Source: Anaerolineae bacterium (GTDB lineage: Bacteria; Chloroflexota; Anaerolineae; UBA4142). From it: a stretch of DNA of 11,556 nucleotides. The stretch lies in assembly GCA_026417715.1 (NCBI GenBank), contig JAOACU010000063.1, positions 1 to 11,556 on the forward strand, written 5' to 3'. The notes below the pieces were generated by a model. It was not told the origin of the DNA. It was given only the letters and a program-made list of their open reading frames with translations, and did no database searches. The translations under genes were made by a program, and so were the position numbers. This document shows, in pieces, positions 1-6,428 of this stretch. Numbering within the stretch: the stretch's first letter is position 1; each line of letters begins with the position of its first letter.

Positions 1-763
1 GCCTAAAGTATTCACGATCTCCAAAGAATGGTAACGACCCATCCGCGCCACGCAGGGATGGACTGTGCGCACCCACCACGCGAAATACTTCGGGATGTGT
101 GAGCGCGAGCATCAGCGCGCTTTGTCCACCCGACGATAATCCCCCAATCGCGCGACTCGTTGGATGCGGAATCGTGCGGTAGTTGGCATCCACATAACCG
201 ACGACATCGCGCCACACGTAATCGCCCCAAGGTTTGCCGCTGCTCCCCGGTACCGGCGCGTGATTGAACCACCACGAGCGTTCTCCTTCGGGCATTACCA
301 GAATCAGCGGTTGCACTTGTCCACCACGAATCAAAACATCGAGCGCGTGACACAAGCCGTACGTTGCCCATTCGCGATAATCGCCCGCAAAACCCGAAAG
401 CATATACAACGTTGGGTAGCGTCGTGTGGTTGTGTGATAATTCGGTGGCAAGTAAATCAGAATCGGCATCTCTTTGCCGATGAGCGGACTGAAAAAGCGC
501 GTGTCAATCAACTGACTTGCAGCAAGAGCATACGGGGCTTGGGGTGTAATCACTGGCAAGACGATGGTGCTGGGACGCGGAATCGTTGGACGTTCGGGCG
601 CAAGGTGCGTGACGATGTCGCACGGCGAGGTGGGCGTAGGTATAACCGTTGGCACACGCGTAGATGTCGCCAGAGACGACGATGTTGAAGCGATATACGT
701 CTCCGTTGTGCAACCGACAGTAAGCACGACGACAAGCAAACTCAAAATCTTTTGCCACATCAT
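1..763 (-). CDS. Secreted lipoprotein esterase, esterase D/CE1-like family (PF00756), third tandem copy, 3' end cut by window edge
   Basis: The reading frame starts at ATG 763-761 (a second ATG follows at once) and stays open to base 1, giving about 254 residues without a stop, so the C-terminus lies outside the window. The N-terminus is a lipoprotein signal: hydrophobic residues 5-16, then the lipobox L-T-V-G-C with Cys18 as the lipid-modified residue, followed by a short Thr/Ser/Pro linker. The hydrolase domain begins around residue 85, with ILIYLPP at 101-107 and the nucleophile elbow G-L-S-S-G around Ser210. The oxyanion-side motif reads LSGFAG rather than LHGxGG. The acid and histidine of the triad would lie beyond the edge. 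The start codon overlaps the upstream esterase's TGA as ATGA, and GGA eight bases before the first ATG may serve as ribosome site. The protein is clearly paralogous to the two genes before it. The substrate is unknown; an extracellular carbohydrate or aryl ester is a guess. Confidence 0.88.
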   Translation of the reverse strand, partial: MMWQKILSLLVVVLTVGCTTETYIASTSSSLATSTRVPTVIPTPTSPCDIVTHLAPERPTIPRPSTIVLPVITPQAPYALAASQLIDTRFFSPLIGKEMPILIYLPPNYHTTTRRYPTLYMLSGFAGDYREWATYGLCHALDVLIRGGQVQPLILVMPEGERSWWFNHAPVPGSSGKPWGDYVWRDVVGYVDANYRTIPHPTSRAIGGLSSGGQSALMLALTHPEVFRVVGAHSPSLRGADGSLPFFGDREYFR

Positions 764-1818
764 TGTCCTACCAGTTTGGAAGAGTACCATATCAAGTAAT
801 CGGGAATGTGTTGTGCCCAGTAGGTACCTTCGTGCGTGCCGGGCCAATTACCGCGCCATTCGTGCGGGATATTTTTCGCGACGAGGAGTTCGCGGAACGC
901 GAGCACACACCGATCTGAATCTGAGCCACATTCGCGCACCTTGTCGTCGCTATATCCGACATCGAGCCAAATCGTCAATCGGCGCGCGTTGTCGGTGTTC
1001 TTGACCAGCCAAATCGGATCGAATTGATTGAACCAGTTCCAATCGTTGATGTAGGGAATCGAACCGTCGGCGCCGCGAAAGGAGGGGCTATGCGCGCCGA
1101 CAATTGCAAACACGTCGGGATGTCGCAACGCCAGTGAGAGCGCGCCTTGTCCGCCCAACGAAAAGCCGCCAATCGCGCGACTGGTACGCTGGGGAATCGT
1201 GCGATAGTTTCTGTCTATGTAATTCACTACGTCCTGCCAAATGTAATCGCCCCAGCGTTTACCGTCGGTGCCTGGACCGTGATTGAAAAAGTACGATGGT
1301 GCGCCGTTGTTCATATAGCCGTGCGGTTGCACGATAATCATCGGTTGAATGTCGCCCGTATTCATCAATTCCTCGACAATCTCTTTCAAGCCCCATAGTT
1401 CCCACTCGGTTGTTTGGGGCCAGAGATCAAAACCGCCGTAGCCGTGCAACAAATACAGCACGGGATAACGTCGCGCAGTTTGAGTGTTGTATCCTGGGGG
1501 CAAGTAAATCAGAATCGGACGATCTTCGTTTAACACCACGCTGCGAAACCTGGTTTGAATGCGCGTGATGTTACCACTCGGACGCGGAAATGGTGTAGGG
1601 GTGAATGTCATCGTGGGCGTGGCGGTACGCGTGGGCGTAGTAGTGAATGTCGGTGTGGGTGTGGATGTCGGCGAAGGACCGCGCGTCGGTGTGAATGCGA
1701 TGGTTGGTGTTGCGGTCACAGTGGGTACGGGTGTGGAGGTAGGCGTCGGCATCGCGCACGCAGTTAACGCAAGTGTGACACTCGCGAGGAGCGTACCCCA
1801 AAGAAATCGTTGCATCAT
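760..1818 (-). CDS. Secreted lipoprotein esterase, esterase D/CE1-like family (PF00756), second tandem copy
   Basis: This 352-residue alpha/beta-hydrolase is predicted to be lipid-anchored outside the membrane. I chose ATG 1818 rather than the earlier in-frame codon at 1875, because a hydrophobic signal ending in L-T-A-C (Cys21) then begins directly after it and the start overlaps the upstream stop as ATGA. Residues 24-78 are a Thr/Pro repeat linker, typical of cell-surface lipoproteins in Chloroflexota. The catalytic domain runs from about residue 85 to the end. It has ILIYLPPGY, an oxyanion motif LLHGYGG (His125), the nucleophile elbow G-F-S-L-G (Ser220), a probable acid in DVGYSDD (near Asp291) and the catalytic His329 in GTHEG. 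Two cysteines at 297 and 304 in a short insertion absent from the neighbouring copy could form a disulfide. It ends in WYSSKLVGQ, like its upstream paralogue. The family assignment is secure; the natural ester substrate cannot be read from sequence. Confidence 0.92.
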   Translation of the reverse strand: MMQRFLWGTLLASVTLALTACAMPTPTSTPVPTVTATPTIAFTPTRGPSPTSTPTPTFTTTPTRTATPTMTFTPTPFPRPSGNITRIQTRFRSVVLNEDRPILIYLPPGYNTQTARRYPVLYLLHGYGGFDLWPQTTEWELWGLKEIVEELMNTGDIQPMIIVQPHGYMNNGAPSYFFNHGPGTDGKRWGDYIWQDVVNYIDRNYRTIPQRTSRAIGGFSLGGQGALSLALRHPDVFAIVGAHSPSFRGADGSIPYINDWNWFNQFDPIWLVKNTDNARRLTIWLDVGYSDDKVRECGSDSDRCVLAFRELLVAKNIPHEWRGNWPGTHEGTYWAQHIPDYLIWYSSKLVGQ

Positions 1819-2879
1819 TGTCCAATCAATTTTGACGAGTACCACTGCAAGTATGTTGGCACCAGAGACATCCAATAGGACGGTTCATGACCGCCGGGGA
1901 AAACGTGCCATTCGTGCGGAATATTGCGCGCCACAAGCAACTCGCGAAACTCGCGGATTGCCGTTCCCCATTGCGTATCCGCATCGCCATCGTCAATCCA
2001 AATCTGCAATTGTTCTGCCGCGCGCGTGTTTTGGACAAGCCAGATGGGATCGTACTGATTGTAAAAAGTGGGATCGCCCAAAGCCGGAATCGAACCATCG
2101 GCGCGTCGGAAGGAGGGACTATGCGCGCCGACAACGCCGAATACTTCGGGATGTGTCAAAGCGTGCGTCAGTGCACCTTGTCCGCCCGCCGATAGTCCGC
2201 CAATCGCGCGACTGTTGCGATACGGAATTGTGCGATAGTTGGAATCAATGTAACGCACCAAATCGCGCCAGATGTAATCGCCCCAACGTTTGCCGTCGCT
2301 CATCGGTGGCGGCGCGTGATTGACCCAATACGAACCAATCCCTCCCGCTGGGTTGTCGTTACCCGAAGGCATCACCACAATCATTGGTTGCACGCGACCG
2401 GCGAGAGTGAGTTCGTCCATCACCTGACAGACACCGTAGGTGGGCCACTCCAAGTGACTACCGCCAATGCCCGACAAAAGATAGACGGTGGGATAGCGAC
2501 GCGGGTTTTGGTTGTAATATCCAATCGGCAGATACAGGAAAAGACGTATGGAATGTCCTAACGCCTCCGAGTAAAATTCACGGACATTACATTCACTCGA
2601 TCCTCTCGGAGGGGGCCACGGCGTAGCAGTGCGTGTGGGTGTACGTGTGGGGGTTGGTACAGATGTTAGCGTTGGAGTACGTGTCGCAGTCGGTACAAAT
2701 GTTGACGTGGGTGTGTATGTCGCGTTGTTCGAGGGTGTGGATAGACGAATCGCAGTGCGCGGCGTCACCGTTACTGTTGGCGCGAGTGTGAATGTCGGAG
2801 AAGGCGATGGCGTAAGAGTGGGTGCAGCGCATCCGATCACTAGCCCCACACTGACGATAAGAATCCACACCAAGCACAT
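1815..2879 (-). CDS. Secreted lipoprotein esterase, esterase D/CE1-like family (PF00756), first tandem copy
   Basis: This is a 354-residue lipoprotein hydrolase. I use ATG 2879; a TTG lies directly before it at 2882 and would add one residue. The signal sequence ends with the lipobox V-I-G-C at Cys17, followed by a long Thr/Pro linker to about residue 90. The hydrolase domain contains LFLYLPIGYY, the oxyanion-region motif LLSGIGG (Ser where the downstream copy has His), the nucleophile elbow G-L-S-A-G (Ser230), a probable acid around Asp301 in DDGDAD, and His331 in GGHEPSYW. The strings WGDYIWRD, NYRTIP, SRAIGG and GAHSPSF are shared almost word for word with the next two genes, showing tandem duplication. 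It lies 6 nt after the stop of the PHB-depolymerase-like gene and overlaps the next esterase by ATGA, so all four should be co-transcribed. The biochemical substrate is unknown. Confidence 0.92.
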   Translation of the reverse strand: MCLVWILIVSVGLVIGCAAPTLTPSPSPTFTLAPTVTVTPRTAIRLSTPSNNATYTPTSTFVPTATRTPTLTSVPTPTRTPTRTATPWPPPRGSSECNVREFYSEALGHSIRLFLYLPIGYYNQNPRRYPTVYLLSGIGGSHLEWPTYGVCQVMDELTLAGRVQPMIVVMPSGNDNPAGGIGSYWVNHAPPPMSDGKRWGDYIWRDLVRYIDSNYRTIPYRNSRAIGGLSAGGQGALTHALTHPEVFGVVGAHSPSFRRADGSIPALGDPTFYNQYDPIWLVQNTRAAEQLQIWIDDGDADTQWGTAIREFRELLVARNIPHEWHVFPGGHEPSYWMSLVPTYLQWYSSKLIGQ

Positions 2880-2885
2880 CAAGCG

Positions 2886-3974
2886 TCAATCATCCAATGG
2901 ATTTGCCAGTTCTTCTTCGCGCAGGAATTGCAAAGCGTGTCCACGCATTTCGGGAGTGAGTTCGTGCGAGACATTCGGAAAGATGACGAGGTACACTTTG
3001 ATGCCGAGACTTTGTAACGCTTGCTTGAACGATTGAGCGCGTTCGATGCGCGTGCGCCCGCCGTACGGATCAAACGCGCGCGCTACGTCTTGGGGATGAT
3101 TGTCGCGTTCACCCACGCCCACCCAGAACGAGACGCGCCGCAGGGCTTGCCAGTTGATCGGTTTGCCGACGCATTCCTGTAAATCACCAACGCCGTACGG
3201 AAACGGAACCACCGTTGGTGTACCGCGATTAGCGATCTTTTCAGTGGGCATCGTGTACGCGCCAGCGGAGAGTACTGCGATGCTCTTGACACGTTCGGGA
3301 TAAAAGTATGTAAAACGATGTCCCAGTTGCGCGCCGCGCGAGTAACCGTAAATCAACACTTGGCGATACAATTTTAAATTCAAACGTTGAGGTAAAACGT
3401 CCAACGTGTCCAACAGTCGGCGCGAGAGTTGAAGATCGTCTTGGCGCAATTGTTCCAAATCCAAATAATCGCCATAGTGGAACGTGGGCGCGATGAGCAC
3501 CCAGTTGTTGGCTTCGGCGATCTTGATGAGATTCTGCGAAAACACATCCCCACGATTGCCCATCCCGTGCAACGCCACAAAGACGCGCAAAGGTTGGCGC
3601 GCTTGGGCTTGCGGCGGGAGATGCACATACAATTCAGCCCCCTCGAACGGATGACGCGGGGGCTGAGAGCGCGTCACTGCCTCAGGTGTCGTGGGCGGTA
3701 AGGTCGCGCGTTGGATTGCACGTTTTTCGGCAGTGAGTTGATGAGCAACGTCAGTATCTAAAAGTATAGAATCCGAGGTAGAGGGAGGTAGAGGTGCGGG
3801 GGGTAAAGCCAGTGGGGTAGGTACTAGAGTTGGTAAAGACGGGACGGATGAAACGCCACCACTATTCTCTACACTGACCGATGTGACACGTGGGGCGTCC
3901 ACGGTGGCAACACTACAACCAAACAGTAAAAATACAACAAACAGGATGAGTGTGGCGCGGGCGAGATATTTCAT
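2886..3974 (-). CDS. Secreted lipoprotein alpha/beta-hydrolase, PHB-depolymerase/LpqC-like esterase
   Basis: This 362-residue protein is the first gene of the esterase operon. ATG 3972-3974 has GAGG eight bases upstream (3983-3986) and a strong promoter about 35 bases further up. Residues 1-20 form a lipoprotein signal ending L-F-G-C (Cys20). A Pro/Ser-rich linker extends to about residue 110. The catalytic domain has an oxyanion motif V-A-L-H-G (133-137), a nucleophile elbow G-Y-S-R-G (Ser212), a likely acid Asp291 in GVGERDNHPQ and a likely catalytic His337 in NVSHEL. The pattern HGMGNRGDVF followed by a large cap-less core resembles secreted polyhydroxybutyrate depolymerase/feruloyl-esterase-like proteins (LpqC type). 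It is only distantly related to the three esterases after it, so the operon joins two hydrolase families. It probably cleaves an ester outside the cell; polymer versus small-molecule substrate is undecided. Confidence 0.85.
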   Translation of the reverse strand: MKYLARATLILFVVFLLFGCSVATVDAPRVTSVSVENSGGVSSVPSLPTLVPTPLALPPAPLPPSTSDSILLDTDVAHQLTAEKRAIQRATLPPTTPEAVTRSQPPRHPFEGAELYVHLPPQAQARQPLRVFVALHGMGNRGDVFSQNLIKIAEANNWVLIAPTFHYGDYLDLEQLRQDDLQLSRRLLDTLDVLPQRLNLKLYRQVLIYGYSRGAQLGHRFTYFYPERVKSIAVLSAGAYTMPTEKIANRGTPTVVPFPYGVGDLQECVGKPINWQALRRVSFWVGVGERDNHPQDVARAFDPYGGRTRIERAQSFKQALQSLGIKVYLVIFPNVSHELTPEMRGHALQFLREEELANPLDD

Positions 3975-4010
3975 TGAGTATGCCTCGATAATTCAGAGTG
4001 TTTCGCTCAT

Positions 4011-4039
4011 ATTATAGCACATTTGCATCTATCTGACAA
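4011..4039 (-). promoter_or_regulatory. Sigma-70-type promoter of the esterase operon
   Basis: On the minus strand, TTGTCA (4034-4039) and TATAAT (4011-4016) are separated by exactly 17 bases, and the -10 is preceded by TGTGC, giving an extended -10. Five of six -35 bases and all -10 bases match consensus. The predicted start near base 4004 leaves a leader of about 30 nt before the ATG at 3974. Confidence 0.8.
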
Positions 4040-4042
4040 ATC

Positions 4043-4717
4043 TTAATGCACAAAATCAACGGTTGCCACGTTACAGCCAGGACCATCGTGCGTTTTGATA
4101 TAGTATCCTTTCGAGAGTGGATTGCCAGTGGCATCCACGATGAACACCCACCAATTGCCATCAATCCGTTGTCCCTCTGCGATTCCCAAGCGATAGCGAC
4201 CTTCCCACTCGGGGGCTTGGTGCTTGTGATCGCGCGGATCGGTGCCGGTGACAAAATCTTTGATGAGCGGTTCGGCATGTTCGGCGTGTGAGAGTCGCAC
4301 GATGACACCGTTCTTTTTCACACCATTTTCGTACACCGTACCCTCGATGCGCGTATTGCTATCGGCAACACAACCTTTGAACACAGGGCGATAGTAATAG
4401 CCGCCAAACAGATCAGGAGTGGCACTGGGCGGTGGTGGCGCGAGTGGTACGTTGGGCTTGGGAATCGGCGTGCGCGTGCGCGTGGGACTAGGTCGTACTG
4501 TGGGTGGAGGAGGCGGGGGCGGTGGTGGTGGCTGTGTAGGTGAAGGAACGAGTGTAAATGGCAAGCGCGTGAACGTCGCGCGCGCAGTTGCGCCCAGCGT
4601 TCTGGTCGCCGTTGGATTCGCGCGCGCGACCAACTCACCGACCTGACAACTCAGGACGGCAAGTCCCGCAAGACTAGTGAGCAGAAAGAGTTTTTGGATG
4701 CGCGAAAGTCGAGGCAT
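4043..4717 (-). CDS. Proline-rich lipoprotein with C-terminal cysteine-bracketed domain (paralogue of the 5377-6033 gene)
   Basis: This is a 224-residue protein of unknown function. Residues 1-24 are a lipoprotein signal with basic start (RLSRIQK), hydrophobic core and lipobox A-V-L-S-C (Cys24). Residues 35-102 are a Thr/Arg/Pro linker that contains ten consecutive prolines (63-72). Residues 105-224 form a compact domain: Cys116, then IEGTVYENG, a strand-like GVIVRLS, PEWEGRYRLG, NWWVFIVD, and Cys215 followed by VATVDFVH at the end. The Val-x-Val/Trp-Gly-x-Tyr pattern suggests a small extracellular beta-sandwich, but no named family is claimed. The protein 660 bases upstream has the same architecture and the same Cys spacing. 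No Shine-Dalgarno sequence is visible before ATG 4717, and the leader contains a long hairpin, so translation may be weak or regulated. It is followed by the esterase operon's own promoter. Confidence 0.85.
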   Translation of the reverse strand: MPRLSRIQKLFLLTSLAGLAVLSCQVGELVARANPTATRTLGATARATFTRLPFTLVPSPTQPPPPPPPPPPTVRPSPTRTRTPIPKPNVPLAPPPPSATPDLFGGYYYRPVFKGCVADSNTRIEGTVYENGVKKNGVIVRLSHAEHAEPLIKDFVTGTDPRDHKHQAPEWEGRYRLGIAEGQRIDGNWWVFIVDATGNPLSKGYYIKTHDGPGCNVATVDFVH

Positions 4718-4741
4718 TGTGGCGAAAGATGAATGACGAAG

Positions 4742-4793
4742 GGCGAACGACGAAGGACGAATGTCTTTGGTCTTTCGTCTTTCGTCTTTTGTC
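4742..4793 (-). repeat. Heptad repeat hairpin (GACGAAA / TTCGTCN arms) in an intergenic gap
   Basis: The 77-base gap between the AMMECR1 stop and the next start holds degenerate 7-base repeats: GACGAAA-like units on one arm and TTCGTCN-like units on the other. The core pairs 4749-4761 with 4774-4786 (two 6-bp blocks around one mismatch, 12-nt loop), and imperfect pairing continues outward to about 4742/4793. It begins directly after the stop codon. There is no T-run, so it is more likely an RNA-processing or stability element, or an intergenic repeat, than a classical terminator. Confidence 0.6.
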
Positions 4794-4794
4794 G

Positions 4795-5337
4795 TCAGTG
4801 ATAACGCTTGACTTCAAAGCGATACAGTTGCACCGGCTCGTTTGGATCGGTGATGTTGGCTTTGTAGAGGCGCGTGTAGTGATATTGCTTTTCGGCAGTA
4901 TCAATGCCTTCAAGGTCTGGCAGTAACAAGCCGCGCTTCCAAGGATTTTTGAGCGACTGCACAATCAAGCCGTGCTTTTTGGGGTCTTGATCGTCAATCG
5001 AGTCAATCGGCATCGGTTCTGTGAGAACATCAACCGAAATATCGAGGTCGTCGAGTTCAGCGGGCGTCACCGGCATAAAGCGCGGATCGCGCGTGGCAGC
5101 ACTGATGGCATTGGCGATAATCTCTTCAGCCAGATTGTCGCGCGTGGGCTCAATCGTACCGATGCAACCGCGCAATTCACCATCAGGCAAGTGCAACGAA
5201 ACGAACACGCCCGCGCGCGTTTGCATTTCCTTCGGCAAATCGCGCGGTGGTTTGATGTGCTTGTGCTCGCGCACATACGCCTCGATGGCGGCACGCGCGA
5301 GTTCGACGAACGGATGATGTTTGTGTGAGGTACTCAT
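4795..5337 (-). CDS. AMMECR1-domain protein (AmmeMemoRadiSam system protein A type)
   Basis: This 180-residue cytosolic protein has no signal peptide or membrane segment and spans a complete AMMECR1 domain (PF01871). The hallmark LRGCIGT is at residues 55-61, preceded by RAGVFVSLH (41-49) and followed by RDPRFMPVTPAELDDLDISVDVL (83-105) and RGLLLPDLEG (135-144). ATG 5335-5337 has a strong AAGGAGGA ribosome site seven bases upstream. In many bacteria and archaea the domain accompanies a Memo-like dioxygenase-fold protein and a radical SAM protein, a partnership thought to act in an uncharacterised modification pathway. Neither partner is present here, so this copy is an orphan within the window. 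It sits between two paralogous lipoproteins on the same strand, an association whose meaning is unclear. The biochemical activity of the family is not established. Confidence 0.95.
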   Translation of the reverse strand: MSTSHKHHPFVELARAAIEAYVREHKHIKPPRDLPKEMQTRAGVFVSLHLPDGELRGCIGTIEPTRDNLAEEIIANAISAATRDPRFMPVTPAELDDLDISVDVLTEPMPIDSIDDQDPKKHGLIVQSLKNPWKRGLLLPDLEGIDTAEKQYHYTRLYKANITDPNEPVQLYRFEVKRYH

Positions 5338-5344
5338 TGACGAG

Positions 5345-5352
5345 TCCTCCTT
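5345..5352 (-). promoter_or_regulatory. Strong Shine-Dalgarno site of the AMMECR1 gene
   Basis: AAGGAGGA is read on the minus strand, seven bases before ATG 5337. It is among the closest matches to the anti-Shine-Dalgarno sequence in the window and fixes the start. The neighbouring lipoprotein gene at 4717 lacks any such site. Confidence 0.8.
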
Positions 5353-5360
5353 GGTTCATC

Positions 5361-5378
5361 AGTTCGACGAATCGAACT
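5361..5378 (-). promoter_or_regulatory. UUCG-capped hairpin between lipoprotein and AMMECR1 genes
   Basis: On the minus strand a perfect 7-bp stem, AGTTCGA and TCGAACT, closes a TTCG tetraloop, with one further possible T-G wobble pair. It overlaps the TAG stop of the upstream lipoprotein (5377-5379) and ends eight bases before the AAGGAGGA site. No T-run follows, so it does not look like an intrinsic terminator. An intercistronic stability or ribosome-pausing element is possible. Confidence 0.5.
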
Positions 5379-6033
5379 AACGACGATAAAAATCTACCAC
5401 TCCCGCCCAGCAGGTACCAGGCGCATCGGGCCCAACAGGATTCATATTGATTGGTCCGCCAATATCGGACACGCGTCTCCCTCCTTCAATCAGCCAGACA
5501 TAGTGCGCGCCGCGCGCGGTGCCAGGTCCCCCAGGTGTAGAGAGAGTGAAGGTGTAAAATCCATCCCATTCACTTTTGACGGTGACCCAAGGATTGGTCC
5601 CAGTAGAATCACCCAACGCAACGGTGATGCCCGGCACACCACCCGCACTTGGGTTTTGGCTTTCGTACACGCGTCCTTTAATGTATTGATTGCCCGCGTG
5701 CGCGCAACTGATGTTGGTAGCGGCGTACGGGAACTGTGGTTGCGGTAGCGGTTGGGGTTGCGGCGGTGCAGGTGGTACCGTCGGCGGGGGTTTAGTCGCA
5801 GGGCGTCGCGTTGCCGTCGGTGGAACGCGCGTCGCGGTCGGTGGTGGTGTGGGAGACGGAGGTAGCGGCGTGGGTGTGGGTAGTACGCGCGTAAAGGTTG
5901 CCCGAACTGTACGCGTTCGCGTTGGAGTAGCAGGTGCTTGCGCAAGAAACGTATCGGTGAGTTGACAGCCCAAAGCACCGATGACGAGAACTAAACCTAG
6001 CGTGAGACGAATGCCCCACGATTTGATTTGCAT
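5377..6033 (-). CDS. Proline-rich lipoprotein with C-terminal cysteine-bracketed domain (paralogue of the 4043-4717 gene)
   Basis: This is a 218-residue protein of unknown function. I use ATG 6033; an in-frame TTG at 6036 directly precedes it. The ribosome site AGGAG lies 9 bases before the ATG or 6 before the TTG, so the choice is open. The signal sequence ends A-L-G-C (Cys23). Residues 33-101 are a Thr/Arg/Pro/Gln linker. The C-terminal domain has Cys110, IKGRVYES, GVPGITVALGDS, SEWDGFYTF, HYVWLIEGG, and Cys208 followed by WAGVVDFYRR. The order and spacing match the lipoprotein on the other side of the AMMECR1 gene, including a cysteine pair 98 residues apart (99 in the other). Being secreted, the pair may form a disulfide. 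The fold looks like a small beta-sandwich of the carboxypeptidase-regulatory/CnaB kind; this is inferred from pattern only. Confidence 0.86.
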   Translation of the reverse strand: MQIKSWGIRLTLGLVLVIGALGCQLTDTFLAQAPATPTRTRTVRATFTRVLPTPTPLPPSPTPPPTATRVPPTATRRPATKPPPTVPPAPPQPQPLPQPQFPYAATNISCAHAGNQYIKGRVYESQNPSAGGVPGITVALGDSTGTNPWVTVKSEWDGFYTFTLSTPGGPGTARGAHYVWLIEGGRRVSDIGGPINMNPVGPDAPGTCWAGVVDFYRR

Positions 6034-6080
6034 CAAGTGTTGCTCCTAATTGGTATGTTGTGCTCTAAATGTAGGGTAGG

Positions 6081-6428
6081 TTATAGAAAGTGGACATTGT
6101 TTTTCATCTCTTCTGCAGACTGGGTTGCCAGTACTTTCAACAATCGCCGTATCTGTTCTCCGATAGAGTACCGTTGGCGATAGACCAAGATCATTCCTGC
6201 GTGACTCCTACCTTGAGCCAAGTACTCTGAGTGAAGTTGCCAAAAATGCCCAACGTTGAACGTGTAAAGAACACGACCTTGTGCAGTCGCATACTCAAGT
6301 TGTGCCCTATCGTCCTGTTCCGACATCCCAGCGTCGAGCACAGTAATCACGTCTATTCCACGTGCCCGAAGCCCTTGCACTAGTGCGCGCGCCATCGCGT
6401 CTTCATCCACGTACAAACGAATTTGCAT
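6081..6428 (-). CDS. DUF5615 PIN-like protein, probable toxin partner of DUF433 gene
   Basis: This 115-residue protein is of the DUF5615 (PIN-like, PF18480) kind. It opens with RLYVDEDAMARALVQGLRARGIDVITV, matching the family's acidic N-terminal strand (Asp8, Glu9, Asp10) and helix. It then has GMSEQDDRAQLEYATAQGRVLYTFNVGHF and ends with QRYSIGEQIRRLLKVL. PIN-like proteins are predicted metal-dependent RNases whose acidic residues bind metal. Here the segment usually reading like FNxxDF carries His61 in place of the expected Asp, from memory of the family. The gene starts at ATG 6428-6426, overlapping the DUF433 stop as TGATG, so translation is coupled. The DUF433/DUF5615 pairing is a recurrent toxin-antitoxin-like arrangement in Cyanobacteria and Chloroflexota, with nuclease activity predicted rather than demonstrated for most members. 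Confidence 0.88.
   Translation of the reverse strand: MQIRLYVDEDAMARALVQGLRARGIDVITVLDAGMSEQDDRAQLEYATAQGRVLYTFNVGHFWQLHSEYLAQGRSHAGMILVYRQRYSIGEQIRRLLKVLATQSAEEMKNNVHFL

Noticed and set aside
1819..1875. Nineteen-residue N-terminal extension of the second esterase
   Set aside because: It would put a non-signal sequence before the lipoprotein signal; ATG 1818 restores a standard signal and an ATGA junction.
1559..2323. Long plus-strand open frame rich in Val-Gly repeats opposite the esterases
   Set aside because: Its repeats are the antisense image of the Thr/Pro linker codons, and it has no family motif or ribosome site; the opposite strand encodes clear hydrolases.
1585..2822. CRISPR-like or tandem-repeat array in the GTGGGTGT-type tracts
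   Set aside because: The repeats are irregular and in frame with Thr/Pro codons of lipoprotein linkers; no constant repeat and spacer pattern exists.
6037..6090. Promoter for the lipoprotein gene at 6033
   Set aside because: CTATAAC near the DUF5615 stop resembles a -10, but no -35 at proper spacing was seen; read-through from the toxin-antitoxin unit is as likely.
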